Assembly: GCA_002327225.1 (NCBI GenBank)
Contig: DCUN01000151.1
Coordinates: 7,654 to 28,215, forward strand
DNA: 20,562 nucleotides
Source: Desulfobulbaceae bacterium UBA2213
GTDB taxonomy: Bacteria > Desulfobacterota > Desulfobulbia > Desulfobulbales > Desulfocapsaceae
Direction: 5' to 3'
Below are positions 1 to 8,474 of the stretch, in pieces. The translations under genes and the position numbers were made by a program. The notes below the pieces were generated by a model. It made no database searches, was not told the origin of the DNA, and was given only the letters and a program-made list of their open reading frames with translations. Position 1 is the first letter of the stretch; each line of letters opens with the position of its first letter.

Positions 1-26
1 TTTGAGCAAAAAAAGACTTGCTCAAA
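1..26 (-). terminator. hairpin downstream of the glutamate synthase operon
   Basis: Perfect 9-bp inverted repeat TTTGAGCAA / TTGCTCAAA (1-9 and 18-26) with an A/T-rich loop, 13 bp after the stop codon of the last glutamate synthase gene. On the minus strand the loop contains a run of T. Placement suggests the operon terminator, but the window edge cuts off what follows, so the U-tract that would normally come after the stem cannot be checked. Confidence 0.5.
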
Positions 27-39
27 GCTCTAACGGCAC

Positions 40-2406
40 CTAAAAACTCCGGATCATCCAGATGCCGCAGGGGCAGGTGTCGGCACAGAAGCCGCAGGCA
101 ATGCACTTCTTGTTGTCAGAGGTGTACTCCCAGCCGCCATCAAGTCCTGTTTCGTAGCCCTTTGTGTGTCCATATTCCAGCTCGCGCCGGGTGATGGCCC
201 CTGTGGGACAGATGGTCTCACAGAGATGACAGTCACGGCAGGAGGCGCAAGAGAGGCAGCTTTCGGCCTGGGCCTGCTCGGTGTGAATGTTCCGATGCTC
301 ATCCGGTACATAATGAGTGATAGTCAGCGCCTGCTGGGTGATCGGATGCTGGGTGAAAGGTTTCCACTCAACACCCTTGAAGTCGGCCAGGATGAATTCA
401 GCCGCAGTCTTTCCGGCTCCCAGGGCGTTGGTGGCAAGCCCCGGTTTCTCAACATCACCGACTGCCAGGACCTTGGCATTGGTAGTCAAGTGTGAATTCT
501 GGGTCTTGATCCATGCCGCCCCGCCAACGGTGACGGTCTCGACACTGTCAGGCAGGAACTTGAGCGATGGGACGTCACCGATGGAGATGATCACCGTCTG
601 GGCGGGGATCACCTCGCCCGTATTCATTACCAGCCCCTGATCCGTTACTTCCCGGGTCATGACCGGCCAGCGGAAGACGGCGCCGAGCGCCTCGGCCGCT
701 TCTTTCTCTTTACCGAAGGCCAGTGGCTTCTGGATATCGACCAGGGTCACCTTCTCGGCGCCAAGCCGGTAGGCCTCACAGGCAACATCGCAACCGACAT
801 TCCCGGCGCCGATGATGACGACCTCCTTGCCAACCTTGTCAGGGGTGGCGCTTTTGGCGTTTTTCAGGAAGTGAAGGGCTGGTATGACCCTTTCATTACC
901 AGGGAAAGGGATGCGGCGCGGTTCATGAGTACCGACAGCCACCACCACATAATCGAACTCCTTCTCGAGCTCCTGGAACTTCTCCTTATTCATGTTCACA
1001 CCGAGGTTGACATGAATATTGGGGGTGTCGAGAAAACGCTTGATCTCCTGATCCCAGACGGCCTGAGACAACCGTTCCCACGGGATCACCTGAGCCAGCT
1101 TGCCGCCTACCTGCTTGTCCTGCTCAAAGATATGGGCCTCGACCCCGGCCAGTGCCAATTGCCAGGCGGTGTTCATGCCTGCAGGACCGCCCCCGATGAT
1201 GGCCACTTTCCTGCCGGTAGATTCTGCTATGGCCGGCGCCGGGACATTGGCCACGGCACGACCGAGAACCTGGACGTCAATGGATTCATCAACGCCTGAG
1301 CGGGAGCAGTTCTCCATGCACAGATTCGGACAGACCGCCCCGCAGACCGATGCCGGCAGAGGGGTGTAGCGCAGGAGCATCTCATAGGCCTCATCGATCT
1401 GACCTTCGCGGATGAGGCGCAGACGATCAACAGTGGGGATGTGGACCGGGCAGTAATAGGTACAGGGAGCTGCCGATTCACGGTTGGCCCAGAAGGGTTT
1501 CTTGCGGCGCAGATCGCCGGTGGGCACTGCCTCAATGGGGCTGCGATCAAGACCAGGGGCCAGGTCGCGCAGAGGATCGCCGCCGCCGAAGGCCTTGTTC
1601 CAGTGCTTGTTGCGGAACTCGGCCATGGGCATGGGGCCCGCAAACATCAGCGCCCTCTCCTGCGGGGTAACGGTCAGCAGTATCTGCCATTCATCGCGCA
1701 CGGAAAGGGCGGACAGCAGATCCTTGCGGCCTATCTTTTCAAGATACGTGGGCATTCCATCCATGAGCCACTGCCATTGCTCATCTGTGAGCTTCTCAAG
1801 GCGGGCATTGGTCTTGGAATAGGAGTTATCAATCGGGCCGCGCACATAGATGGTACCGCCGACCATGCCGACTCCGGGCCGATATCCCAGGACATTGGCC
1901 GGATTTTTGGCTTCCACGCCGCAGACAACAGCGATACCGCCGCAGTTGAACTCGGCAAAGGAATCGCCGGTGGAACCAAGCACCCACAGCTCAGGCCGGG
2001 CGTAGTCGGGGTTCCATTTGGTCATGGTCAGACCACGGGCGCCGATAGAGCCGCGAATGTATACCTTGCCGTTGGCCATGGCGCTGCACGCCCCGTTGGT
2101 GGCATCCCCAAGGACCGTGATCTCGGCCCCGATGTTGAGATAGCCGACGTCGTCCGAGACAGATCCGTGACAGATGATGGAGGTACCCGGCATGCCCATG
2201 CAACCCAGACGCTGACCGGCAGGGCCTGATGTCTCGATGGTCAGACCGTCCGGCCGCTGAAGCCGGATGCCTATATTATGCTGGCCAAAAGTCTCCAGGC
2301 TGAGATGGTCTGTCTTGTCCGCGGCCTCCCGTACCAGATTCTCAAAATCCATGGAACTGATGCGGTGGCCATTTTCGTCAAGACCTTTTACAACAATCGT
2401 ACCCAC
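40..2406 (-). CDS. glutamate synthase subunit: GXGXG domain + NAD(P)H-dependent FAD oxidoreductase + ferredoxin domain
   Basis: Third gene of the split glutamate synthase. It supplies electrons, and the structural GXGXG beta-helix, to the FMN synthase subunit encoded just upstream. Residues 1 to about 230 match the GXGXG domain found at the C-terminus of large GltB proteins. From about residue 300 the GltD-like part follows: a Cys-rich Fe-S region with CGAVCPNLC, a dinucleotide fold with VAIIGGGPAG, and a second fold with VVIIGAGNVGCD. The C-terminus carries two ferredoxin motifs (CASCRDCHLCETICP and CIACGFCADTCPCG), which bacterial GltD lacks. The start chosen is the GTG at 2404-2406, because GAGGT lies 7 nt before it; a GTG at 2413-2415 would add three residues but overlaps that ribosome site. 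An AT-rich gap of 88 bp separates it from the preceding gene. Whether the donor is NADPH, NADH or ferredoxin cannot be told from sequence alone. Confidence 0.9.
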   Translation of the reverse strand: MGTIVVKGLDENGHRISSMDFENLVREAADKTDHLSLETFGQHNIGIRLQRPDGLTIETSGPAGQRLGCMGMPGTSIICHGSVSDDVGYLNIGAEITVLGDATNGACSAMANGKVYIRGSIGARGLTMTKWNPDYARPELWVLGSTGDSFAEFNCGGIAVVCGVEAKNPANVLGYRPGVGMVGGTIYVRGPIDNSYSKTNARLEKLTDEQWQWLMDGMPTYLEKIGRKDLLSALSVRDEWQILLTVTPQERALMFAGPMPMAEFRNKHWNKAFGGGDPLRDLAPGLDRSPIEAVPTGDLRRKKPFWANRESAAPCTYYCPVHIPTVDRLRLIREGQIDEAYEMLLRYTPLPASVCGAVCPNLCMENCSRSGVDESIDVQVLGRAVANVPAPAIAESTGRKVAIIGGGPAGMNTAWQLALAGVEAHIFEQDKQVGGKLAQVIPWERLSQAVWDQEIKRFLDTPNIHVNLGVNMNKEKFQELEKEFDYVVVAVGTHEPRRIPFPGNERVIPALHFLKNAKSATPDKVGKEVVIIGAGNVGCDVACEAYRLGAEKVTLVDIQKPLAFGKEKEAAEALGAVFRWPVMTREVTDQGLVMNTGEVIPAQTVIISIGDVPSLKFLPDSVETVTVGGAAWIKTQNSHLTTNAKVLAVGDVEKPGLATNALGAGKTAAEFILADFKGVEWKPFTQHPITQQALTITHYVPDEHRNIHTEQAQAESCLSCASCRDCHLCETICPTGAITRRELEYGHTKGYETGLDGGWEYTSDNKKCIACGFCADTCPCGIWMIRSF

Positions 2407-2494
2407 TGAAAACACCTCAAAATCAAATTTGAAATTTAAATTGTTGGGAAGAGAAGCTGTCCTTTAAAAGTGAACATCTCAAAAACTTCTTTTC

Positions 2495-4135
2495 TTAACA
2501 GACGTATTTAATCCCCAGTCGATCGGCGGCGTCTTTGTCGCTGATACCCAAGGCGTCGGACATGCCCACGGGCAGACTCTGACAGCGGCCAAGTGGCGCC
2601 ATGATTTTTTTCATCTCGGTGGAAATAGACATAAACACTTCTGTCACCCGCTCTGCCACCAGATCAGGATCGAGCCGGCGGTACAGTTTCGGGTTCTGGC
2701 TGGTAATGCCCTTGGGGCAGATGCCCACGTTGCAGACGTTGCAGCGGTTCTTCTCGTTGCCCAGACAGCCGGCAGCTGCCTGCATGATATATTTGCCGAT
2801 ATGGACCCCGGAGGCGCCCAGCATGATGAGCGCCATGCCGTTCTGGGCTACATTACCGTTTTTGCCGATACCGCCGGCAGCAAAGATGGGAATCTCGTTC
2901 TGCTTGCCCTGAGCCACCAGATCCAGATAACACTCACGGACATTGGAGGCGATAGGATGGCCGGTGGCGTCCATGGAGACGTTGTAGGCCGCACCTGTGC
3001 CGCCATCAACACCATCAATGAGCAGGCCGGCGGCGTAGGGGTTACGTACCAGGTTGTTGAGTACCGATTTGGCCGAGGTGGAGGCCGAGATCTTGGGATA
3101 GACCGGAACCTTGTGGCCAAAGGCGGTGGACATAGTCTGGATCATCTTCATGACGCTCTCTTCAATGGAATAGAGTGTCTGGTGCACCGGCGGCGAGGGC
3201 AGATCAACACCCTCCGGTACCCCGCGCAGACGGGCAATCAGTTTGGAGACCTTGAACCACATGAGCAGACCGCCATCACCCGGTTTTGCACCCTGGCCGT
3301 ACTTGATCTCGATGGCCGCCGGGTCGCACTGCATCTCGGGGATGGCGCGAATGATCTCATCCCAGCCGAAATAACCGGATGCGATCTGCAGGACAATATA
3401 TTTGAGATAGGGGCTCTTCAAGACCCAGGGCGGACAACCGCCTTCACCTGTACACATGACCACCGGAATCCCCAGTACCTCGTTGCAATAGGCCACGCCC
3501 TGAAGCAGTCCCAGCCACATATTGGGAGAGAGTGCACCGAAGGACATGGAGCCGATGACGAAGGGGAAGATTTCACGAGTCGGGGGAATCCAGCCGCCTT
3601 TGCTCTGACGTTTGAGGAACTCTGCGGGATCAAGGGTCCGGCCGAGTGTCGTGGTCAGATTGAACTCATGGCGTCCGGCATCGAGTGCCGGATCGGTAAG
3701 CATGGAGATGCGGTCAAACATGATCCGGTCAAGCAGATTCGGACCACTGACATTTCTCCGGCCGCCACGCGTCTGGGGCTGCCCTTTCTGGTTGTGGAAA
3801 AAGAGGGTGCGGTGTTCGTTGGTGTTGGGCACCGGCATGATCGCCTCATTGGGGCAGACCATGGAGCACATGGAACAGCCGATGCAGGCATTGGCCATGG
3901 TGGTCTTCTGGCGGATACCGACAAAGGTGCGGTACTCATTGCCGCGCGACTTCTTGAGGACATCAAGCTTCGGCATCCTCTGCCGCCGGTAGGCCAGATA
4001 AATAGCTTCTTTCGGGCAGACGGCGGTGCAGTGTCCGCACAGGGTGCACCTGTCTTCCCGGTGCTGGATTATCCAGGGGAGGTCGGTGTAGCTTAAGCTA
4101 CTTGGGCCAACGGATACGGATCGAGCTGAGACCAT
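2495..4135 (-). CDS. gltB: glutamate synthase FMN/Fe-S subunit (archaeal-type GltB central domain)
   Basis: Catalytic synthase subunit: it reductively transfers ammonia from glutamine to 2-oxoglutarate on FMN. The N-terminus carries two [4Fe-4S] motifs (CTLCGHCTAVCP near residue 31, CIGCSMCSMVCP near residue 82), an arrangement typical of archaeal-type and delta-proteobacterial split enzymes. The TIM-barrel FMN domain follows, with GSMSFGALSP, EIKYGQGAKPGDGG and DGVDGGTGAA, which are hallmark GltB segments. A Cys-rich stretch (CNVCNVGICPKG) near the C-terminus would bind the Fe-S cluster that faces FMN. It starts inside the end of the glutaminase gene, a 43-bp overlap, with AAGGA about 9 nt before the ATG, so translational coupling is likely. 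At 546 residues it is complete for this type. Confidence 0.93.
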   Translation of the reverse strand: MVSARSVSVGPSSLSYTDLPWIIQHREDRCTLCGHCTAVCPKEAIYLAYRRQRMPKLDVLKKSRGNEYRTFVGIRQKTTMANACIGCSMCSMVCPNEAIMPVPNTNEHRTLFFHNQKGQPQTRGGRRNVSGPNLLDRIMFDRISMLTDPALDAGRHEFNLTTTLGRTLDPAEFLKRQSKGGWIPPTREIFPFVIGSMSFGALSPNMWLGLLQGVAYCNEVLGIPVVMCTGEGGCPPWVLKSPYLKYIVLQIASGYFGWDEIIRAIPEMQCDPAAIEIKYGQGAKPGDGGLLMWFKVSKLIARLRGVPEGVDLPSPPVHQTLYSIEESVMKMIQTMSTAFGHKVPVYPKISASTSAKSVLNNLVRNPYAAGLLIDGVDGGTGAAYNVSMDATGHPIASNVRECYLDLVAQGKQNEIPIFAAGGIGKNGNVAQNGMALIMLGASGVHIGKYIMQAAAGCLGNEKNRCNVCNVGICPKGITSQNPKLYRRLDPDLVAERVTEVFMSISTEMKKIMAPLGRCQSLPVGMSDALGISDKDAADRLGIKYVC

Positions 4136-5235
4136 ATTGTTAATTCCTTTCTATCTGGTGGGACGATAATGGTATGTTCACGCATGGGTTGAAAATCAAG
4201 GGATGGATCACGGTCGGGAATCATGGCCGCAACCCCACACATCTCAGAGGCAATGGCCCAGGCTCCGTCACGGCCGCCGACTGTGGCGGGACGCATCTTC
4301 TTCTGATCCATCACCAGCAGGCAGGTCTCATCAGCCAGGGTGCCGATAACGGCATTGGGGCCGTCGATGATCAGGCGGCGGCAGACATCACGCAGGCCTC
4401 TGAGGAAAACGCCCTGGGGGTGTCTGTTCAACTCTGCATTATTCAGCGGGGTGATGATATGTTTATAGGCCTGCAGGGGCAGCTTGAGCTGCTTCACGGT
4501 GTAGTGGAGAATGTGGGCAAAGACCTCGGAGTCGCTCTGGTAACCGGTGTAGCCGGGGAAATGCTGACCGAGCAGCCAGTCGCGGATGGGCACAAAGGCG
4601 GTGTTCTCGCCGTTGGTCATGGTGGCGATGCCCTGGATGAAAAAGGGATGGCAGGCGTAGAGATTGATGCCGTAGTTGGTGTTCTGCCGACCTTGAGCCA
4701 TGCATACCCGGGAGGTGAGCCGGTTGTCATAGAGGGACAGGGCCTCACCGATCTCGAGAGGCCAGCCCACCTCCTTGATTATGGCGACATCCGGCCAGAA
4801 GGAAAAGGCGGTGAGGTCGTTGCCGTTTTCTTCGCCGTTGGCCCGCAGGAAGAGGCGGGTGAGCATCAGCTCGTTTTCGATCTCCTCTGTGCTTCTTTGC
4901 TCAAATTCAGCCGGCATTTTATAGACCCGGAGAAAATAGCGATAGCGATCTTTGGCCTCGATCAGGGAGGTTTCGGTCAAAAACTTGTGATCATGGATCA
5001 GCTCATAGCCACGTTGTTCCATGATGGTGTTCAAGCGCTTCCAGGCTGCTTCACTGTGGGCAATCCCGGAGAGGACAGGGTGACTTGAATTGTATTTGAA
5101 ACAATCAAAGCGCAGGCCACGTAATAATAAGCCAAGCCCGGAGCCATCATATCCTTCCTTCATGGCCTCCATGGCCGTGAGCACCTCGTAGGGCGAAAAG
5201 GGCTCGTTGGCGGTTTTCAGGGCTAAACGGCACAT
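4093..5235 (-). CDS. glutamate synthase glutaminase subunit (class II glutamine amidotransferase)
   Basis: First gene of the glutamate synthase operon; it releases ammonia from glutamine. The protein begins Met-Cys-Arg, so removal of Met exposes Cys1 as the N-terminal nucleophile of class II (Ntn) amidotransferases. Further family-like segments are GSGLGLLLRG near residue 31, NGENTAFVPIRDWL (substrate loop), GYTGYQSDSEVF, and GPNAVIGTLADETCLLVMDQKKMRPATVGG, given here only as spaced landmarks, in the C-terminal half. In large GltB proteins this domain is fused at the N-terminus; here it is a free 380-residue subunit. The upstream sequence GAGAAAGATGT gives a modest ribosome site for the ATG. 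A promoter-like pair and an inverted repeat lie about 135-190 bp upstream. Confidence 0.9.
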   Translation of the reverse strand: MCRLALKTANEPFSPYEVLTAMEAMKEGYDGSGLGLLLRGLRFDCFKYNSSHPVLSGIAHSEAAWKRLNTIMEQRGYELIHDHKFLTETSLIEAKDRYRYFLRVYKMPAEFEQRSTEEIENELMLTRLFLRANGEENGNDLTAFSFWPDVAIIKEVGWPLEIGEALSLYDNRLTSRVCMAQGRQNTNYGINLYACHPFFIQGIATMTNGENTAFVPIRDWLLGQHFPGYTGYQSDSEVFAHILHYTVKQLKLPLQAYKHIITPLNNAELNRHPQGVFLRGLRDVCRRLIIDGPNAVIGTLADETCLLVMDQKKMRPATVGGRDGAWAIASEMCGVAAMIPDRDPSLDFQPMREHTIIVPPDRKELTIWSQLDPYPLAQVA

Positions 5236-5370
5236 ACATCTTTCTCCTGATGAATGATTGAAAAACTGCCTTTACAGACAGAAAAAAGTGAAAATGAGTC
5301 TTGGCTTCCAGAGACTTTCAACGATGTCACACCGATCAAGCTCATCAAGCAAGAGGAGGGCGGACAAACT

Positions 5371-5388
5371 TATACGAATTTTTGTATA
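5371..5388 (-). promoter_or_regulatory. candidate operator, TATAC-N8-GTATA
   Basis: Inverted repeat TATAC (5371-5375) / GTATA (5384-5388) with an 8-bp spacer. Relative to the promoter-like boxes at 5395-5423 it would cover about +1 to +18 of the glutamate synthase transcript, a normal place for a repressor to bind. The arms are AT-rich and only 5 bp, so chance is a real alternative. It does not resemble the GGCA...TGCC palindromes near gdhA and nrpR. Confidence 0.3.
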
Positions 5389-5394
5389 AAAAAA

Positions 5395-5423
5395 TTTCTA
5401 CAAAGAAACGAGGTTTTCGTCAA
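5395..5423 (-). promoter_or_regulatory. candidate sigma70 promoter of the glutamate synthase operon
   Basis: On the minus strand TTGACG (5418-5423), 17-bp spacer, TAGAAA (5395-5400). The -35 box matches consensus in 5 of 6 positions and the -10 box in 4 of 6. It predicts a 5' leader of about 150 nt before the glutaminase start. Confidence 0.4.
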
Positions 5424-5553
5424 GGTCAAAGACGAGGTCACAATAGTTGCGGCACATTCTCTTTGTTGATGGTCGTGACTTATAACATCTTAATTTGTTA
5501 GATGAAAATGTTTTTTGTGGGCGCTTCTTCTTTGCTGTGCCTGTGCCTGGCTG

Positions 5554-8175
5554 TTACAGAGTCTGATTGGTGAGTGCCTGGAAGAGAATTCCCTCCTGGG
5601 TGAGAGTGTTGGCGTGGATAAACACATTTGTCAGTGGAGTACTGACGTCTGCGACATGTATCGCCGCAGCGATACGGTCGGACTTTTTGTATTTTGTAGA
5701 CAGGACATCAGGCTCCTGTAGAAACAGGTCTTCATTGAACAGATAGCCCTCCTTTCCCGGATAGATGCCTATGTAGACAATTCCCATTTCAACGATATCA
5801 TTGAAGAAGTGGGTGCCAAGAGAGATATCGGGGGCCAGCTTTTCGTGCATGATGGCAAGTTCGCACAAAACCGCGACGTTCCTGATGTCATTAAAGGTAA
5901 CAGGTACGCCAAGCTCCGGCATCTTGCTGCCCCAGCGTCCTGGCCCTATCAGCATGGTGTTTTGCTCAGCAGGCATGGCGTTAGACAGCTCTCCGATCAG
6001 CCTGGCCACTGAGAAACGCTCAGAAGGAGTCAAGACGCTGTATTTTGAAGGGATAACATAAATAATCCTGTCGATTCTTTTGGCGGTTGCCTGTCCGATA
6101 ATAGGGCCGGCAGTCTGGAGAAGGATGTCTTTTTCCTCGATGTTCTCGGGCAGGACCGCTCCTCCGGTCTCCACTTTGACCTGAAAGGGCCTGCATTGCA
6201 GAAGGTTGATGCGGAAGGAGTTGTCATCAGCAAAATTCACCGCAAATTCGATATCGACCGGATACTTGTAGGCCTTGGCAATAGTGCTGAGCATCTCCTT
6301 CATGTCGGCAATAAATGTTGTATTGCTGAAGACATTCTTGAAGGTCAACATCCATGAAAAAATGTTTTTGACATCAAATTGTCTGGCCCGCTTTTCCATT
6401 TCAGTATCACGTACCGCGAAAAGTTCAAGGGGCAGACTGGGGTTTGCCCTGGCAATGGTTTCAAAATTTGTGCTCGCCAGGGAGTTGCTTTGCAGATCAA
6501 GGACATCCACAGTGTGCTGGCTATATTTGTGAACGTCGTCCGCACTGACTTCCGGCCGCTTGAAAGGGGCGTTGAGCGCCACGATGCGTGTGTAATCATC
6601 GTCATGCTGATCCACGGCCCGGGTGCCAAGGCCATATACGAGCCGCAGGACTCCTGCCGCCGGATCAATCTCCGGATCCCAGGCAAACGGGTTGAATGAA
6701 TATCCCACCCCGGCAAGTTGCGGCATATAGACCTTGCCGTAGAAGGCGCCCGATACTCGCTGAACCAGCAGTGCCATCTCTTCGTATTTGTTCCATAATC
6801 CCCGATGCGAGCGGTAGGTCAGGACATCGCGGCTCAATGAACTGGCGTAGACAGTACGCACCGCATCTTTGAACTGCTCTAACCGCTCCCGGGGAGTTCC
6901 CTGATTAACGCAGAAAACGCTGTCGTATTTACCGGAAAATGCATTGCCATAGGCATCTTCCAGCAGGCTGCTTGAACGCACTATGATTGGTGACTGACCA
7001 TAATAGTTCAATATTTCCTTGAACTGTTCGATGATATCTCGTGGAAATTTCCCCAGCAGGAGCTTGTTTCTGATCTTTTTGGCCGCCAGGCAAGGGTTGG
7101 CCGACGCCTTCATCTGGTGTCGTTCCCACCAGCATTTGTTGTTGATTATAAAGGAGTAAAAGACATCGGAGCCAACAAAAAACGAATCGTGTATCTCCAG
7201 TTTCTCTTTCCATTGTGGGTCAGATCTCTGCAGGATCGCCCGGGCCAGAAGCATTCCTGTTGATTTTCCGCCAATAAATCCTGTGCCGATTATGCGTTTG
7301 CCGATGGAGACAAGATCGGACAGGGTGAAATGGTCTTCACACAGACGGGCAACTGTTTTGTCACGGGTGATCATCATCCTGATTAACTGTTTCCGGAGGT
7401 CAAGGCATTTTTTTGCCGAAATTGTCTGGCTAGATGCCGAGTATGAAGATTGGGCCTCGGAGAGTGTTTTCGTCCATGCGTCTTTATGAACAATACTCCC
7501 GTCAATCCATGGTTGGTGGATCATGGACTCTATTTCAGAAACAATGGTACTCTTCGTCACCGGAACCAGAGCGTTCCTTTCCAGTGCATGAAACATGTAC
7601 ATGGTGGGAGTATGCCGCCCTTTCACCTTCAAGGGTAAAATATAATCTTTATTATTGATTCGGTGCAGATCAAGGATGATCTGGGCGGTGGTATGGATGG
7701 CGTTGATTGAAAGTGATGAGTGTGAATTCCGGATCAGGGCAAAGTAGGCAACAGTGTCTGCCGCATAGAGATAGGGGCAGGCAAGCTTGAAAAAATTTCC
7801 CAGCATCCTGTCGCTGAACCAGTCGTCAGCCAGCACCGACAGGCAGTCAAATATGTAGCAGGCACCCTTGCCGCTTTCTTTGACGACATTCAGGATCTTG
7901 GTGATAAACTGTTCGAATCCTGCTTTGGGGTTCAGGGTATGGACTTCGGCTGCGAATTGATCAGGCACAAGGGGGGCGTGGGGGGCGAATCTGAAATAGA
8001 TCAGTTTCTTTCCGTCAAGATGGGCGCACCTGCAGAATGCGTGTACAAATGGAATCTGATCCTGAATGTCATCAACCTGCCAGACGACATTGTCACCGGC
8101 GAGAACACCCTGCAGGATTTCGTCAAGGGGTTCAATTCCGGAGCTGAACACTGGTTTTGATTTTGTCTGAACCAT
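5554..8175 (-). CDS. PEP synthase-like ATP-grasp protein with degenerate KaiC/RecA-like N-terminal domain
   Basis: An 873-residue two-part protein. Residues 10 to about 210 resemble the KaiC/RadA fold: SSGIEPLDEIL opening, a Walker B-like ACYIFDCLSVL strand and a DLHRI segment. The P-loop position reads GDNVVWQVDD without GKT, so ATP binding there is doubtful. From about residue 290 it matches the PPDK/PEP-synthase ATP-grasp domain: GFIGGKSTGMLLAR, then IIVRSSSLLEDAYGNAFSGKY (read as spaced landmarks), then LLQCRPF. The remaining roughly 200 residues contain GPGRWGSKMPELGVP and GTHFFNDIVEMGIVYIG. No phosphohistidine swivel domain and no PEP/pyruvate barrel are present, so it cannot be a complete PEP synthase. 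The ATG at 8173-8175 is preferred over the GTG at 8184 because AAGGG lies about 8 nt upstream. Role unknown; a link to nitrogen or carbon status is inference from neighbours. Confidence 0.85.
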   Translation of the reverse strand: MVQTKSKPVFSSGIEPLDEILQGVLAGDNVVWQVDDIQDQIPFVHAFCRCAHLDGKKLIYFRFAPHAPLVPDQFAAEVHTLNPKAGFEQFITKILNVVKESGKGACYIFDCLSVLADDWFSDRMLGNFFKLACPYLYAADTVAYFALIRNSHSSLSINAIHTTAQIILDLHRINNKDYILPLKVKGRHTPTMYMFHALERNALVPVTKSTIVSEIESMIHQPWIDGSIVHKDAWTKTLSEAQSSYSASSQTISAKKCLDLRKQLIRMMITRDKTVARLCEDHFTLSDLVSIGKRIIGTGFIGGKSTGMLLARAILQRSDPQWKEKLEIHDSFFVGSDVFYSFIINNKCWWERHQMKASANPCLAAKKIRNKLLLGKFPRDIIEQFKEILNYYGQSPIIVRSSSLLEDAYGNAFSGKYDSVFCVNQGTPRERLEQFKDAVRTVYASSLSRDVLTYRSHRGLWNKYEEMALLVQRVSGAFYGKVYMPQLAGVGYSFNPFAWDPEIDPAAGVLRLVYGLGTRAVDQHDDDYTRIVALNAPFKRPEVSADDVHKYSQHTVDVLDLQSNSLASTNFETIARANPSLPLELFAVRDTEMEKRARQFDVKNIFSWMLTFKNVFSNTTFIADMKEMLSTIAKAYKYPVDIEFAVNFADDNSFRINLLQCRPFQVKVETGGAVLPENIEEKDILLQTAGPIIGQATAKRIDRIIYVIPSKYSVLTPSERFSVARLIGELSNAMPAEQNTMLIGPGRWGSKMPELGVPVTFNDIRNVAVLCELAIMHEKLAPDISLGTHFFNDIVEMGIVYIGIYPGKEGYLFNEDLFLQEPDVLSTKYKKSDRIAAAIHVADVSTPLTNVFIHANTLTQEGILFQALTNQTL

Positions 8176-8321
8176 ATTCTTCACCCTTTATTGTTGAAGC
8201 TCAGGGACTCGAAAATTGCTGATAAGACTGAATCGCGCCCAAAAACGAGATGCAAGGTATATGAGATTGTTCCGAGGCCTTTGTGTTCCCAGATGGTCTT
8301 CATGGCCAGTGTGTTAATCCC

Positions 8322-8400
8322 TAACCCCGATGAACGGGATAAGTGCCTTTCGCAGATTATTTTCTTGAAAAAAAATAAGAGAATAATCTGTAAGGCACTA
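8322..8400 (-). repeat. hairpin repeat element, copy 1 (inverted orientation)
   Basis: Third member of a roughly 80-bp family also at 9866-9944 and 11234-11313, here reversed. The outer stem (AGTGCCTT / AAGGCACT) and the 3' tail with ATCCCGTTCATYGGGGTTA are conserved. The inner stem differs, and two of its changed pairs are compensated (C-G to A-T and C-G to T-A) while two others become mismatches. It lies just past the gdhA terminator. Confidence 0.75.
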
Positions 8401-8403
8401 ATA

Positions 8404-8439
8404 ATAATCCCCCTGCCACAAAAGCGGCAGGGGGATTAT
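8404..8439 (-). terminator. gdhA transcription terminator
   Basis: Perfect 14-bp stem ATAATCCCCCTGCC (8404-8417) / GGCAGGGGGATTAT (8426-8439) with an 8-nt loop, 35 bp after the gdhA stop codon. The stem ends in AT-rich sequence and the downstream minus strand continues TATTATTAG, giving a weak U-rich tail. It is the strongest terminator-like hairpin in the window. Confidence 0.75.
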
Positions 8440-8474
8440 CATACATTATCCAACGCAGGTGGAGCAAAGAGTAT

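Larger units (their letters stand above)
5236..5553. other. intergenic region upstream of the glutamate synthase operon
   Basis: 318 bp between the PEP-synthase-like gene and the glutaminase gene, both on the minus strand. It holds a sigma70-like promoter (5395-5423) and an inverted repeat (5371-5388), annotated separately. Short open frames on the plus strand have low-complexity, Lys-rich products and no ribosome site, so I do not call them genes. A weak 5-bp stem (CATCT/AGATG, 5486-5504) lies after the PEP-synthase-like gene and is not convincing as a terminator. Confidence 0.6.

Noticed and set aside
2801..4096. 431-codon open frame on the plus strand opposite the FMN subunit
   Set aside because: It is the antisense shadow of a well-supported GltB gene; the His/Gly-rich product has no recognisable domain.
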